From Natronococcus sp. CG52 (GTDB lineage Archaea; Halobacteriota; Halobacteria; Halobacteriales; Natrialbaceae), in the NCBI RefSeq assembly GCF_023913515.1, contig NZ_CP099391.1, forward strand, positions 620,001-684,000: a stretch of 64,000 nucleotides of DNA, read 5' to 3'. Positions within the stretch are counted from its first letter, which is position 1. Every line of letters starts with the position of its first letter. The translations under genes and the position numbers were made by a program. Below are positions 28,188 through 36,865 of this stretch, piece after piece. Below the pieces are notes generated by a model that saw nothing but the letters and a program-made list of their open reading frames with translations, did not search any database and was not told the origin of the DNA.

Positions 28188-29417
28188 TTACCGTTCGACG
28201 CGCGTGACGTCCTCGAGCGTCTCGCGTCGCCGAACGACGCGGGCCTCGTCGTCTTCGATGGCCACCTCGGCGGGCCGGGGCTGGGAGTGAAACTGGCTGG
28301 CCAGTTCGTAGCCGTAGGAGCCCGCGTTACCGATCGCGAGCACGTCCTCGCGGTCCGGACGGGCGATCGGCCGATCGTGGGCGAAGACGTCCGCGCTGGT
28401 ACAGACCGGACCGCCGACGGTCACCGGTTCGGGGTCGCGGTCGGGGGCGCTGACGTTGTACATCGGGTGGTAGGAGCCGAACATCGCCGGTCGGATTAGC
28501 GTCGCCAGGCTGGCGTCGATCCCGACGACTGTCGTGTCGGGAGCCTCCTTGATCGTGTTGACCTCGCTCAGGATGAGTCCCGCGTCGGCGACGACGTACC
28601 GGCCGGGCTCGAGCTTGAGCGTCGCGTCGATATCGCCGACGGCGTCGCGGACCATGTTCGAGGTCTTCTCGAGGTCCAGCGGTTGTTCGTCCTCGCGGTA
28701 CGGCACGCCGTAGCCGCCGCCGACGTCGACGAACTCGAGGTCGCCCACGCGGCGAGCCATCTCGCCGACCCGCTCGATCGCCCGGCAGTGCTCCTCGAGT
28801 CCCTCCGTGAGCACGCCGCTGCCGGCGTGGGCGTGGAGGCCGACGAGTTCGAACCCCTCGCGGACCTGTTCGGCGACCTCGGGCACCTGCTCGTAGGGAA
28901 TGCCGAACTTCGCATCGGCGCCGGTCGCGACCTTCTCGTGGTGGCCCGTCCCGATGCCGGGGTTGATGCGGATCGCGATCCGGCCGTCGTAGCCCCGGTC
29001 TGCGAGGCGCTCGAGCGTGTCGGTCGCGCCGATCGTGACCGTCAGGCCGGGGTTCTCGGCGCCCAGTTCCGCGGCGTAGTCGAGGTCGTGATCCGGCGGA
29101 TTGACGGCGGTGTACTGCAGCGCGTTCGGATCCGCGCCGGCGTCGATCGATCGCTGGAGTTCGCCCCAGGCCGCACACTCGATGGTACCGTCGGCCTCGA
29201 GGACGGCCTCGAGGACGGCCTTCCCGGTGTGCGCCTTCGCGGCGTACATGACGTCGGCGTCGGGAAACGCCGCGGCGAAGCGGCTGTAGTTTTCTTTGAC
29301 GCGGTCGAGGTCCATCACGTACAGCGGCGTTCCGTACTCGTCAGCGAGGGACTCGAGTCGCTCGCGGTCCCAGTCGGAGAGCCGGCGAACGGCCGCCGAA
29401 TCGGCGAAGTCGGTCAT
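28188..29417 (-). CDS. lysA: Diaminopimelate decarboxylase
   Basis: This 409-residue PLP enzyme of fold III carries out the last step to lysine. The lysine that binds PLP is in VMYAAKAHTGKAVL. A glycine-rich PLP phosphate site is in FVDVGGGYGVPY. The active-site cysteine region is GPVCTSADVFA. The start at 29417 gives MTDFADSAAVRRLSDWD. It lies on the same strand as dapABD but 2.3 kb away from dapD. Confidence 0.96.
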   Translation of the reverse strand: MTDFADSAAVRRLSDWDRERLESLADEYGTPLYVMDLDRVKENYSRFAAAFPDADVMYAAKAHTGKAVLEAVLEADGTIECAAWGELQRSIDAGADPNALQYTAVNPPDHDLDYAAELGAENPGLTVTIGATDTLERLADRGYDGRIAIRINPGIGTGHHEKVATGADAKFGIPYEQVPEVAEQVREGFELVGLHAHAGSGVLTEGLEEHCRAIERVGEMARRVGDLEFVDVGGGYGVPYREDEQPLDLEKTSNMVRDAVGDIDATLKLEPGRYVVADAGLILSEVNTIKEAPDTTVVGIDASLATLIRPAMFGSYHPMYNVSAPDRDPEPVTVGGPVCTSADVFAHDRPIARPDREDVLAIGNAGSYGYELASQFHSQPRPAEVAIEDDEARVVRRRETLEDVTRVER

Positions 29418-29558
29418 CGTTCCTCTCGAGTAACCGTGAGCAGTCAAGGGTTTGGGTTTAGGTTTGGCGGTCCTGATCCGGTGGAAGCCTCTCAGGTCGT
29501 CGTTCAGAACGTTAGGTGGAGTTTGTGTTCAATACAGGTCAATTACAGAGTACAGTGG

Positions 29559-29897
29559 TCAGGTAGAGAGATACCGCCGATAAACGTCCGCTCCAATAAA
29601 ACCCAGTCCTGCAGTTGTACCGACTACACCTAACACAGCAAACAGAAGTGGACTTTCACGGTCATTACATCCGTCGTTCCAGATGAGTGAGCCCACCCGG
29701 TTAGGTCCCCCCGTTCCGGGCAGGGTCACACCTTCGATTGAACTTCGAGTCGGATGTATTTCAATCAGATTATACATTGCACTGTCTAATTGGCAAGAAA
29801 TTAATGTTTGGAAGGAAAATTCGATGGTAGCAATAAGCATCAACAACCCAAAGGCAAATATTCCATAGCTCGTGTATCCAGACGGTATCGAAACCAT
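29559..29897 (-). CDS. Hypothetical two-helix membrane protein in an AT-rich segment
   Basis: This 112-residue ORF has two hydrophobic segments (YGIFAFGLLMLIATIEF and LLFAVLGVVGTTAGLGFIGA). It has many AT-ending codons, Asn and Ile, and a less acidic composition than neighbours, suggesting recent acquisition. No family is recognised. It lies within the lysA-dapD gap. Confidence 0.55.
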   Translation of the reverse strand: MVSIPSGYTSYGIFAFGLLMLIATIEFSFQTLISCQLDSAMYNLIEIHPTRSSIEGVTLPGTGGPNRVGSLIWNDGCNDRESPLLFAVLGVVGTTAGLGFIGADVYRRYLST

Positions 29898-29908
29898 ACA
29901 TCAGGAAT

Positions 29909-29931
29909 TAATATATATATATATATATATT
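29909..29931. repeat. (AT)n microsatellite
   Basis: Ten uninterrupted AT dinucleotides cover 29911-29930, just upstream of the ORF at 29559-29897. Such a run is very unusual in this GC-rich genome. It could act as that gene's promoter, or it may simply mark foreign DNA. Confidence 0.85.
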
Positions 29932-30238
29932 CAGATTAACGTTATGGTCGCTGGATGTGTCTTGTAGATTCTACTTGCTGTTGACTGTTCAGTTCGCACC
30001 TTTCGATCCCGAATCAACTAATTTGAGTCCTCATCCAGCAGTATAGGATCACGGTTGTTCTGAGGAACAGTACCGCTACTGGCAACAGGGGATTCCACGT
30101 CCTCCCCAGCCGATTCGCTCGCTCACTGCGTTCGTTCGCTCATCCCTCGCACGGCTTCGTCCCGCGATTCACTCGTCGTTCATCGCGGTCCAGCGCGCGC
30201 CACTGCGACGTGGACTGGTCGGTCATCGGGCAATGCCA
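29932..30238. other. AT-richer non-coding segment
   Basis: No supported gene is seen. The first half is AT rich. The second half (30110-30220) is a run of short inverted GC-rich repeats around GCTCGCTCACTGCGTTCG, of the kind found at the ends of decayed haloarchaeal mobile elements. No transposase fragment is recognisable. Confidence 0.4.
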
Positions 30239-31003
30239 CTATTCCGGAAACAGCTCTTCAGTTCGCTCGACGGCGTCGATCCGCTCGCGGTCGTCGTCCG
30301 TGAGCTCGAGGTCCAGCGCCTCGAGGTTCGCCTCCAGGTGCTCGCGGCTGCTCGATTTCGGGATCGTCACGACGCCCTCTTTCGCGGTCAGCCACGCGAG
30401 ACAGACCGCCTCGGGCGTCGCGTCGTGATTCTCGGCGACGGCGACGACCTCGTCGATCTCGCCGGCGCGGCCGTTGGCGAGCGGCGAGTAGGCCACCAGC
30501 GGATAGCCGTGTTCGCGTGCGTGCGAGAGAAGCTCCTCGCGCTGGAACAGCGGGTGGTACTCGACCTGGTGGGCCGCCATCGGCGCCTCGAGGATGCCCT
30601 GCGCGGTCTCGACTTCCTCGACGGTGAAGTTGCTCAGGCCCACGCCGCCGACGAGTCCGTCGTCGCGCAGGTCGTCGAACGCCGGCAGCGTCCGCTCGGG
30701 ATCGTACGTCTCGATCGGGCGGTGGACGTACAGCAGGTCGACGGACTCGAGTCCCAGCCGCTCGAGGCTCTCCTCGGTCGTCCGGCGGACGTCTTCGGGT
30801 GCGAGGCTGTCGGCCCAGACCTTCGTCGCGACGGTCGCGTCCTCGCGGGGAACGGAACTCCGGGCCAGTCCCTCGCCGACGACGGCCTCGTTCTCGTAGA
30901 TCTGGGCCGTGTCGAGGTGTTCGTAGCCGACGTCGATCGCGGTCGCGATCACGTCGGGATCGTCGATCCCCATCGTCCCGAGACCGATCGGTGGAAGGTT
31001 CAT
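30239..31003 (-). CDS. Aldo/keto reductase
   Basis: This 254-residue (alpha/beta)8 barrel begins MNLPPIGLGTMGIDDPDVIA. The catalytic tetrad is visible: D in GYEHLDTAQIYENE with the Tyr, K in VATKVW and H in LLYVHRP. The C-terminal NADPH-binding part has TIPKSSSREHLEANLEAL. It probably reduces aldehydes or ketones, substrate unknown. The start at 31003 is chosen over the open upstream frame. It interrupts the lysA-dapD stretch. Confidence 0.93.
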   Translation of the reverse strand: MNLPPIGLGTMGIDDPDVIATAIDVGYEHLDTAQIYENEAVVGEGLARSSVPREDATVATKVWADSLAPEDVRRTTEESLERLGLESVDLLYVHRPIETYDPERTLPAFDDLRDDGLVGGVGLSNFTVEEVETAQGILEAPMAAHQVEYHPLFQREELLSHAREHGYPLVAYSPLANGRAGEIDEVVAVAENHDATPEAVCLAWLTAKEGVVTIPKSSSREHLEANLEALDLELTDDDRERIDAVERTEELFPE

Positions 31004-31150
31004 ACGGTACGTTCTCGGTTCTGTTGTAAGGTAATTCGTATTCTCGCCACGGTCGCTCGATCGGTCGCCGAAGCCGCTCGAGCGCGCGGAGCACCCCGCC
31101 GGCACTCGGGTCGGGACCGCACGCTCCGTGCGTCCCGGTGAGCTGTCGTC

Positions 31151-31297
31151 GTGAAGCCGACACGACAAGGGTTTCTGATTCCGAGACTGTATCGCCGAAT
31201 TCTATCGGATATTCTAGGAGTTGTCGCGTTCCTCGCACTCGCGTGGCTGTTCGTTCTCGCTCTCGTATACGGCGATGCGAAAGAGAACAGGACGTAG
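31151..31297 (+). CDS. Candidate small membrane protein (48 aa), possibly a gene remnant
   Basis: A GTG at 31151 opens 48 codons starting MKPTRQGFLIPRLYRRILSD, followed by a clear transmembrane run (LGVVAFLALAWLFVLALV). The same frame just after the stop still reads membrane-like (ALVAFFGGISGLL, then another stop). This could therefore be the start of a decayed longer gene. No ribosome binding site is obvious. Confidence 0.35.
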   Translation: MKPTRQGFLIPRLYRRILSDILGVVAFLALAWLFVLALVYGDAKENRT

Positions 31298-31457
31298 AAT
31301 GCACCCCTGTAGGCGCTGGTCGCGTTCTTCGGCGGGATCTCCGGGTTGCTCTAGTACCAACTGAAACGATTCACACATCGATCGCACTGTGCGCGGTTCT
31401 CGCTTGCTTCGCTCGCTCCGAACCGCGCTCCCGTCGGGCGATCGGGTGTGCAGTGAC

Positions 31458-31473
31458 TTTCAGTGGCTACTAT
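31458..31473. repeat. Short dispersed motif, copy B
   Basis: TTTCAGTGGCTACTAT matches copy A at 11543-11558 in 15 of 16 bases. It lies in the non-coding stretch 31298-31676, where I see no gene. Confidence 0.35.
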
Positions 31474-31676
31474 AGTCTACGTTCTTCTCGGCCGAGACGA
31501 TGCGGCGGCCGACGGATAGAACGAACCGGTGTTTCCATAACGCAGAGGATATTTCGTATCTTCGGAGTGCTCTGATGACGTCGATTCGGTGCGACTCCTC
31601 CGGAGAAGGGGTCTTCGCGCGACCTGACGTGCGACCGGTCGACGCGACCAACTCGAGGTCACGTTCCGGACGGGAG

Positions 31677-32513
31677 TTACTCCCGCAGCGCGTCCTCGCG
31701 CTCGGTCGCCTCGAGCGTCTCCGTCTCCAGATCGGTGGCGACGACGGCGGGCTTGTAGGCGCCACCCTCGAAGAGGTCGTGGTCGCTGACCGAGGATTCG
31801 ACGAACCGCGTGAACGCGCGGCGGTCGGCGGGCAGTTCGCCGTAGATGACTTCCTCCTCGACGAGGTCGTAGACGGGGATGCGCGGCGTCAGCAGGGTGT
31901 TCTCGCCGACGACGCTGTTCTCGCCGACGACGAAGCCCGAAGTGACCCGGCAGCCGGCGCCGAGCGAGACGTCGTCCTCGACGATGACCGGCGCGCTCTC
32001 GACGGGCTCGAGAACGCCGCCGATGAGCGTGTTCGCGCCGAGTTTGACGTTCTCGCCGATCTGGGCGCAGGAGCCGACGGTGTCACAGGAGTCGACGAGC
32101 GTCCCGTCGCCGACGTAGGCGCCGACGTTGACGAAGCTCGGACTCATCATGATGCAGTCGGAGCCGAGGTAGGCGCCGCGGCGGATCGTCGTTCCGTCCG
32201 GCGTGTTTCGGGTTCCGCGCTCGCCGAGATCCTCCGTGTCGCGGAGCGGGAGAACGTCGTAGTGGTCGACGTCGCCGTAGTCGTACGCCTGGTTCTGCCG
32301 CAGACCGAAGTTGAGCAGGATTCCCCGCTTGACCCATTCGTTGGCCTCCCACTCGTCGCCGTTCTTCTCGGCGGCCCGGATCTCGCCGTCCTCCAGGGCG
32401 TCGAGGAAGGCGTCGAGCGTCGCGTACTGGTCTCCGCCGACGCTATCGGCGCTGTGTGCGTCGTTCTGGTACTGTACCCACAGATCGTCGATTTCGGTCT
32501 CGAGCGCACTCAT
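31677..32513 (-). CDS. dapD: Tetrahydrodipicolinate N-succinyltransferase
   Basis: This 278-residue left-handed beta-helix acyltransferase shows hexapeptide repeats such as GAYLGSDCIMMSPSFVNVGA and LGAGCRVTSGFVVGENSVVG. It succinylates tetrahydrodipicolinate in the succinylase branch of lysine synthesis. Its start overlaps the dapB stop by 4 bp (ATGA), so translation is coupled. Confidence 0.96.
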   Translation of the reverse strand: MSALETEIDDLWVQYQNDAHSADSVGGDQYATLDAFLDALEDGEIRAAEKNGDEWEANEWVKRGILLNFGLRQNQAYDYGDVDHYDVLPLRDTEDLGERGTRNTPDGTTIRRGAYLGSDCIMMSPSFVNVGAYVGDGTLVDSCDTVGSCAQIGENVKLGANTLIGGVLEPVESAPVIVEDDVSLGAGCRVTSGFVVGENSVVGENTLLTPRIPVYDLVEEEVIYGELPADRRAFTRFVESSVSDHDLFEGGAYKPAVVATDLETETLEATEREDALRE

Positions 32514-33274
32514 TCGTCGATCACGTCCGCAAAGTCGTAGTTCCCTGCCTTCTGTCCGGCGATCCAGACCGCCGCGTCGACCGCGCCGGCCGCGAAGACG
32601 CCGCGATCCTCGGCCCGGTGAGTCAACCGAACCTCCTCGTCGTTTCCGGCGAGGACGATCTCGTGCTCGCCGGTGATGTCGCCGGCGCGGAGCGCGTGAA
32701 CGCCGATCTCACCCGCTTCGCGGGGTGAATCCCCTTCGCGGCCGTGGCTGCGCTCGGTGAACTCGCCGTTTTCCTCGATCTCCTCGAGGAGCCGGTTCGC
32801 GGTTCCGCTCGGCGCGTCGCGCTTGCCGTTGTGGTGAGTCTCGACGAGTTCGACGTCGTACCCCGGAAGATTCCGGACGGCTTCGCCGACGACGTTCACG
32901 AGCGCCTGGACGCCGCGAGCGAAGTTCGGGGCGTGGAGGACGGCGATCTCGTCGCTCGCGGCCTCGAGCGCGGCCGACTGGTCGCCGTCGAAGCCGGTCG
33001 TTCCCGTAACGAAGGCGACGCCGGCGTCGGCGCAGGCCTCGGCGTAGTCGACCGCCGACTCCGGGCCGGTGAAGTCGATCACGACCGTCGGCTCTCGTTC
33101 GGTCAGCAGCGAGTCGAACGCCTCGGCCGACTCGATGTCGACGTCTTGGACGGTTCGATCGGCGGGATCGCGGTTGACGGCGAAGACGACCTCGCACTCG
33201 TCGTGGTCGGCGGCGGCGATCACCGCTCGACCCATTCGGCCGGTCGCGCCGGTGACGCCGACGCGGACCGTCAT
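32510..33274 (-). CDS. dapB: 4-hydroxy-tetrahydrodipicolinate reductase
   Basis: This 254-residue enzyme has an N-terminal Rossmann motif VGVTGATGRMGRAV. It also has the DapB substrate/catalytic motif VELVETHHNGKRDAPSGTAN, with the paired His and the Lys. It reduces the DapA product with NAD(P)H. Four-base overlaps with dapA and dapD make a coupled dapA-dapB-dapD unit. Confidence 0.97.
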   Translation of the reverse strand: MTVRVGVTGATGRMGRAVIAAADHDECEVVFAVNRDPADRTVQDVDIESAEAFDSLLTEREPTVVIDFTGPESAVDYAEACADAGVAFVTGTTGFDGDQSAALEAASDEIAVLHAPNFARGVQALVNVVGEAVRNLPGYDVELVETHHNGKRDAPSGTANRLLEEIEENGEFTERSHGREGDSPREAGEIGVHALRAGDITGEHEIVLAGNDEEVRLTHRAEDRGVFAAGAVDAAVWIAGQKAGNYDFADVIDE

Positions 33275-34191
33275 CGGTTCGCCCCCGCGTCGGGAATCGA
33301 CGCCGACTCGCGCTCGAGGTCCTCGAGTACGGCCTCGAGGTCCGCTCGATACTCCTCGGAGAGGCGAGAGAGCGGCGATCGCATGCGTGCGGGGCCGTAG
33401 CCGCGGATCTCCATAGCTTCCTTGACCGGAATCGGATTCGTCTCGACGAACAGCTCGCGGAAGAGGGGGCCGAGTTCGTGGTGGATGTTGCGTGCGCGCT
33501 CGTAGTCGCCGTCGAGGGCGGCCCCGACCATCGCGCAGGTTAGTTCGGGCTCGATGTTCGCTGCGACGCTGATCGTTCCGGTGCCGCCGACGGAGATCGT
33601 CGGCAGAGTGAGCGCGTCGTCACCGGAGAGGACGGCGAACTCCTCGTCGTTCGTTCGTTCTGCGATCTCGCCGATCTGTCCCAGGTCGCCGCTCGCGGCC
33701 TTGTAGCCCGCGATGTTCTCGTGGGATGCGAGTTCGACCGCCGTGTCGGGCTCGATGTTCCGACCCGTCCGGGAGGGGACGTTGTAGACGATCTGGGGCA
33801 GATCGACGGCGTCCGCGATCGTCCGGTAGTGGTCGACCAGCCCGCGCTGTTCGGGCTTGTTGTAGTACGGCGATATCAACAGGAGGCCGTCGGCCCCAGC
33901 CTCGACCGATCGCTCGGAGAGTTCCAGGGCCTCTCGGGTGTTGTTCGAGCCCGAGCCCGCGATAACGGGAACGTCGTCGACGGCCTCGATTACGGCCTCG
34001 ACGACCTGGACGTGTTCGTCGTGGGTCAGTGTCGCCGACTCTCCCGTGGAGCCGACGGGGACGAGCCCGTCGACGCCCGCGGCCTCGAGGCGCTGTGCGT
34101 CGGTCTGCAGTGTTTCGAAGTCGATCTGTTCGTCGTCGTCGAAGGGCGTACACATCGCCGGAAAGACGCCCGAAAGGTCGAGTGCTGTCAT
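33271..34191 (-). CDS. dapA: 4-hydroxy-tetrahydrodipicolinate synthase
   Basis: This 306-residue TIM-barrel aldolase condenses pyruvate with aspartate semialdehyde. Visible features are VPVGSTGESATLTHDEH (substrate loop), YNVPSRTGRNIEP (catalytic Tyr region) and IAGYKAASGDLGQI (Schiff-base Lys). It is the first gene of the dapABD unit; the promoter must lie in 34192-34250. Confidence 0.97.
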   Translation of the reverse strand: MTALDLSGVFPAMCTPFDDDEQIDFETLQTDAQRLEAAGVDGLVPVGSTGESATLTHDEHVQVVEAVIEAVDDVPVIAGSGSNNTREALELSERSVEAGADGLLLISPYYNKPEQRGLVDHYRTIADAVDLPQIVYNVPSRTGRNIEPDTAVELASHENIAGYKAASGDLGQIGEIAERTNDEEFAVLSGDDALTLPTISVGGTGTISVAANIEPELTCAMVGAALDGDYERARNIHHELGPLFRELFVETNPIPVKEAMEIRGYGPARMRSPLSRLSEEYRADLEAVLEDLERESASIPDAGANR

Positions 34192-34577
34192 GGTTGTCGT
34201 CTGGTGGTGGAGTGGTCAATCGGTTTCGCTATCGTCGGATATCGCCGGTCCTGCGCGTCCGAACCGCACCCGGGACGGGGACGCTACTCCCGCCGCGAGC
34301 GCACGCAGACGCGTTTAGGTTTCGAAAAACGAGGGGACACGCCGCTCACGACGCCGATATCGGATCGGTGAGCGACGCGGCACATACTGGGACCAGCTAT
34401 CCGGACGGACTTATCGGTTGTGACTTCGGCACATCTGTCCGAGCCGCGGCTCCGAACCACTGGACGGCTCCGGATCCCCGGAGGTCAGATCACTGGTACG
34501 TGTGATCTCGGTGCACTCGTTCGGTTCGCTCGCCGCTTCCCGCGTCATTTATAGTTCTCGATTGCTAACCGGAGGGT
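34192..34577. other. Divergent spacer between dapA and htpX
   Basis: No gene or RNA is recognised in these 386 bases. Near the htpX end, a TATA-like TTTATAG at about 34548 and GGAGG five bases before the ATG at 34578 form a plausible promoter and ribosome binding site. Promoter elements for dapA should lie near 34215 but are not distinctive. Confidence 0.45.
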
Positions 34578-35387
34578 ATGCGAAACGCACAGCTGAAACT
34601 TCGGATGGCGCTGGTGGGAACCATCCTGTTCGCACTCTACTTTGGCGCCGCCCTGTTCTTCTCCGCCGCGTGGGGCGTCTCGCTGATTCCGGTGTTGCTC
34701 GTCAGCATCGTCGTGCTTCCCGCGATACAGTACAAGCTCGGAAAGTGGATGGCTCTCAGGGGAACCGAGGAGATGCCCGACGAGGGCCAGTACCGGCAGG
34801 TCCACCAGATGACCGAATCGCTCTCGCGCGATATGGGTCTCGAGAAGCCGAAGCTCGTCGTGCAGGATATGGGCGTTCCCAACGCCTTCGCGACCGGGCG
34901 AAAGGGAGCCGGGGTTGTCTGTGTCTCCAACGAACTCATTCAACTGCTCGAGCGCGACGAACTCGAGGGCGTGATCGCTCACGAACTCGCTCACCTGAAC
35001 AACCGCGACACGATCACGATGATCCTGGGGCAGTCGGTGGGGATGGTCGTCAGCTACGCGGTCTTCTTCCTCCTGCGGGAGGACAACAACTTCTTCGTCG
35101 CCTACGCCGCCTCGATCGCGGCCCAGATGCTGACGATGATCTTCGTGATGGCGATCTCCCGGTACCGGGAGTACGTCGCCGACGACGATGCCAAACAGTA
35201 CATCGGCAGCGGCGACCCCCTCGCACGCGCGCTCGAGAAGATCTCGAAGGGGTCGGAGGGTCGGGAGTCGAAGATCGACGACAACGTCAGCGCGCTCTGT
35301 ATCCTGAACGTCGATCGGAGCACGTTCCAGAAGATTTTCTCGACCCACCCGCCGACCGAGAAGCGAATCGAGAAACTTCGGAACTGA
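34578..35387 (+). CDS. htpX: HtpX-like M48 membrane metalloprotease
   Basis: This 269-residue protein has two N-terminal membrane segments, then the zinc motif HELAH in GVIAHELAHLNNRDT. Further membrane segments follow, and the third zinc ligand Glu is in YREYVADDDA. HtpX homologues degrade damaged membrane proteins. A strong GGAGG precedes the ATG. The protein is a little shorter than the usual 290 residues of bacterial HtpX. Confidence 0.94.
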   Translation: MRNAQLKLRMALVGTILFALYFGAALFFSAAWGVSLIPVLLVSIVVLPAIQYKLGKWMALRGTEEMPDEGQYRQVHQMTESLSRDMGLEKPKLVVQDMGVPNAFATGRKGAGVVCVSNELIQLLERDELEGVIAHELAHLNNRDTITMILGQSVGMVVSYAVFFLLREDNNFFVAYAASIAAQMLTMIFVMAISRYREYVADDDAKQYIGSGDPLARALEKISKGSEGRESKIDDNVSALCILNVDRSTFQKIFSTHPPTEKRIEKLRN

Positions 35388-35496
35388 ACCGCCGTTCGGT
35401 TTCGTTCTGTCGCGTTCTGTCCGGCGTAGTCTGGCGGTTGGCGAGAAACCGACCGTTGTGAGAAGGGTTTTTACGATCGCACGTTACGGGTAAGAT

Positions 35497-35994
35497 ATGA
35501 CCGAGATTCATCCGAACCAGCGCGTCGCCGTTCTCGTCGACGCGCAAAACCTCTATCATACTGCACAGAGCCTTCACAGCCGTAATATCGACTACTCTGC
35601 ACTGCTCGAGAAAGGCGTTCAGGGCCGGCAGCTCACGCGTGCAATCGCGTACGTCATCCGTGCCGAAGCGCCCGAGGAGGAGAGTTTCTTCGAGGCGCTG
35701 GTCGACATCGGCTTCGAGACGAAGATCAAGGACATCAAGCGGTTCTCGGACGGGACGAAGAAGGCGGACTGGGACGTCGGAATGAGTCTCGACGCCGTCA
35801 CGCTCGCCAATCACGTTGACACGGTCGTTCTCTGTACTGGCGACGGCGACTTCTCGAGACTCTGCTCGCACCTGCGTCACGAGGGCGTCCGCGTCGAAGT
35901 AATGGCGTTCAAATCGTCGACGGCCGACGAACTCATCGACGAGGCGGATTCGTTCCTCGATCTCGAGGAACGCCACGAGACGTTCCTGCTCTGA
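35497..35994 (+). CDS. NYN (LabA/DUF88) domain protein
   Basis: This 165-residue PIN-like NYN nuclease-fold protein has conserved acidic sites in VAVLVDAQNLYHTA, KKADWDVGMSLDAV and VVLCTGDGDFSRLC, with EVMAFKSSTADELIDEADSF at the end. NYN proteins are predicted metal-dependent RNases. A single domain of normal length is present. No operon partner is apparent. Confidence 0.92.
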   Translation: MTEIHPNQRVAVLVDAQNLYHTAQSLHSRNIDYSALLEKGVQGRQLTRAIAYVIRAEAPEEESFFEALVDIGFETKIKDIKRFSDGTKKADWDVGMSLDAVTLANHVDTVVLCTGDGDFSRLCSHLRHEGVRVEVMAFKSSTADELIDEADSFLDLEERHETFLL

Positions 35995-36011
35995 TCGTCC
36001 CGGATCTTTCC

Positions 36012-36188
36012 TCACTCTGACTGGGCGTCACGAGCGACACTGACGAGCCAGGCGCCCGTGCCGACTGCCAGCGCCGAACCTGTCATAGCGTAGACTAATC
36101 CGTGCGATTCGAGGAGGCTGGGCCCGGCGAGCGTCAGACTGCTCACTGCCAGTAGCGTCAGTCCGAGCACAATCTGTGCGAGATCCAT
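36012..36188 (-). CDS. Small membrane protein (58 aa)
   Basis: ATG at 36188 to TGA gives 58 residues. Two hydrophobic segments, AQIVLGLTLLAVSSLTLAG and GLVYAMTGSALAVGTGAWLV, are joined by a short PSLLESH turn; the tail is VARDAQSE. The codon third positions are GC rich as in neighbouring genes. An AT-rich stretch (ACTATATAATATT) 19-31 bases before the start on the plus strand can act as TATA box. It converges with the NYN gene. Confidence 0.7.
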   Translation of the reverse strand: MDLAQIVLGLTLLAVSSLTLAGPSLLESHGLVYAMTGSALAVGTGAWLVSVARDAQSE

Positions 36189-36343
36189 CCGACCGTTGAA
36201 TACACCACGGACTATATAATATTCCTGATGACAGTCGTGAACGGATGTCTGTCAGCACGACACGACGATCCCGAAACGCCCTTCGAAGCCCGTCGGCGAC
36301 ACCAGTCGAAGGGCTTTCGACCCACCGCGGCAAACACCGGCCA

Positions 36344-36832
36344 ATGAGCGACCCAGCCGACGGGAACGCGGGACTCTCGAGCCTTCGGACGATCGCAGAC
36401 TACCAGTTCGGCGCCGGTGCTGGCGAGGCGCTCTTCCCACCCGAGGAGTCGCTGACGGTCAAACGCACCACCTCGGGACGTCCCCAGCAGGTCCACGACG
36501 AGACCGGCCGCCTCGTCTCCTTCGGCATCGACGGCCGGTTCACGCTGGGAATCGAGGGCGGACGCCGACTGGACGCCGCCCTCGACTACCCGGCCTACCG
36601 CGTGGTCGTCGACGACGAGAGCGAACCGTTCGTCCGCGACGAGATGAACGTTTTCGCGAAGTTCGTCCTCGAGGCCGGCCCCGAAATCCGCCCCGGCGAC
36701 GAGGTCCTGGTCGTCCACGAGCGCGGCGAGGTGCTCGCGGTCGGGACGGCGGAACTCGACGCCGCGGCGATCGAAGACTTCGAGACGGGGATGGCGGTGA
36801 GCGTGCGCGAAGGAGTGCCCGCGGAGAACTGA
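36344..36832 (+). CDS. PUA domain protein (archaeosine-transglycosylase/pseudouridine-synthase-like PUA)
   Basis: This 162-residue protein has a poorly defined N-terminal half and a C-terminal PUA domain. The PUA includes RDEMNVFAKFVLEAGPEIRP, GDEVLVVHERGEVLAVGTAE and MAVSVREGV. PUA domains bind structured RNA, so a role in tRNA or rRNA modification or maturation is likely. The start at 36344 gives MSDPADGNAGLSSLRTIADY. nac and trmI follow after repeat copy 1. Confidence 0.88.
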   Translation: MSDPADGNAGLSSLRTIADYQFGAGAGEALFPPEESLTVKRTTSGRPQQVHDETGRLVSFGIDGRFTLGIEGGRRLDAALDYPAYRVVVDDESEPFVRDEMNVFAKFVLEAGPEIRPGDEVLVVHERGEVLAVGTAELDAAAIEDFETGMAVSVREGVPAEN

Positions 36833-36865
36833 CGTTTTATCGAATCGCTCGCCGTCTGGCGCTGT

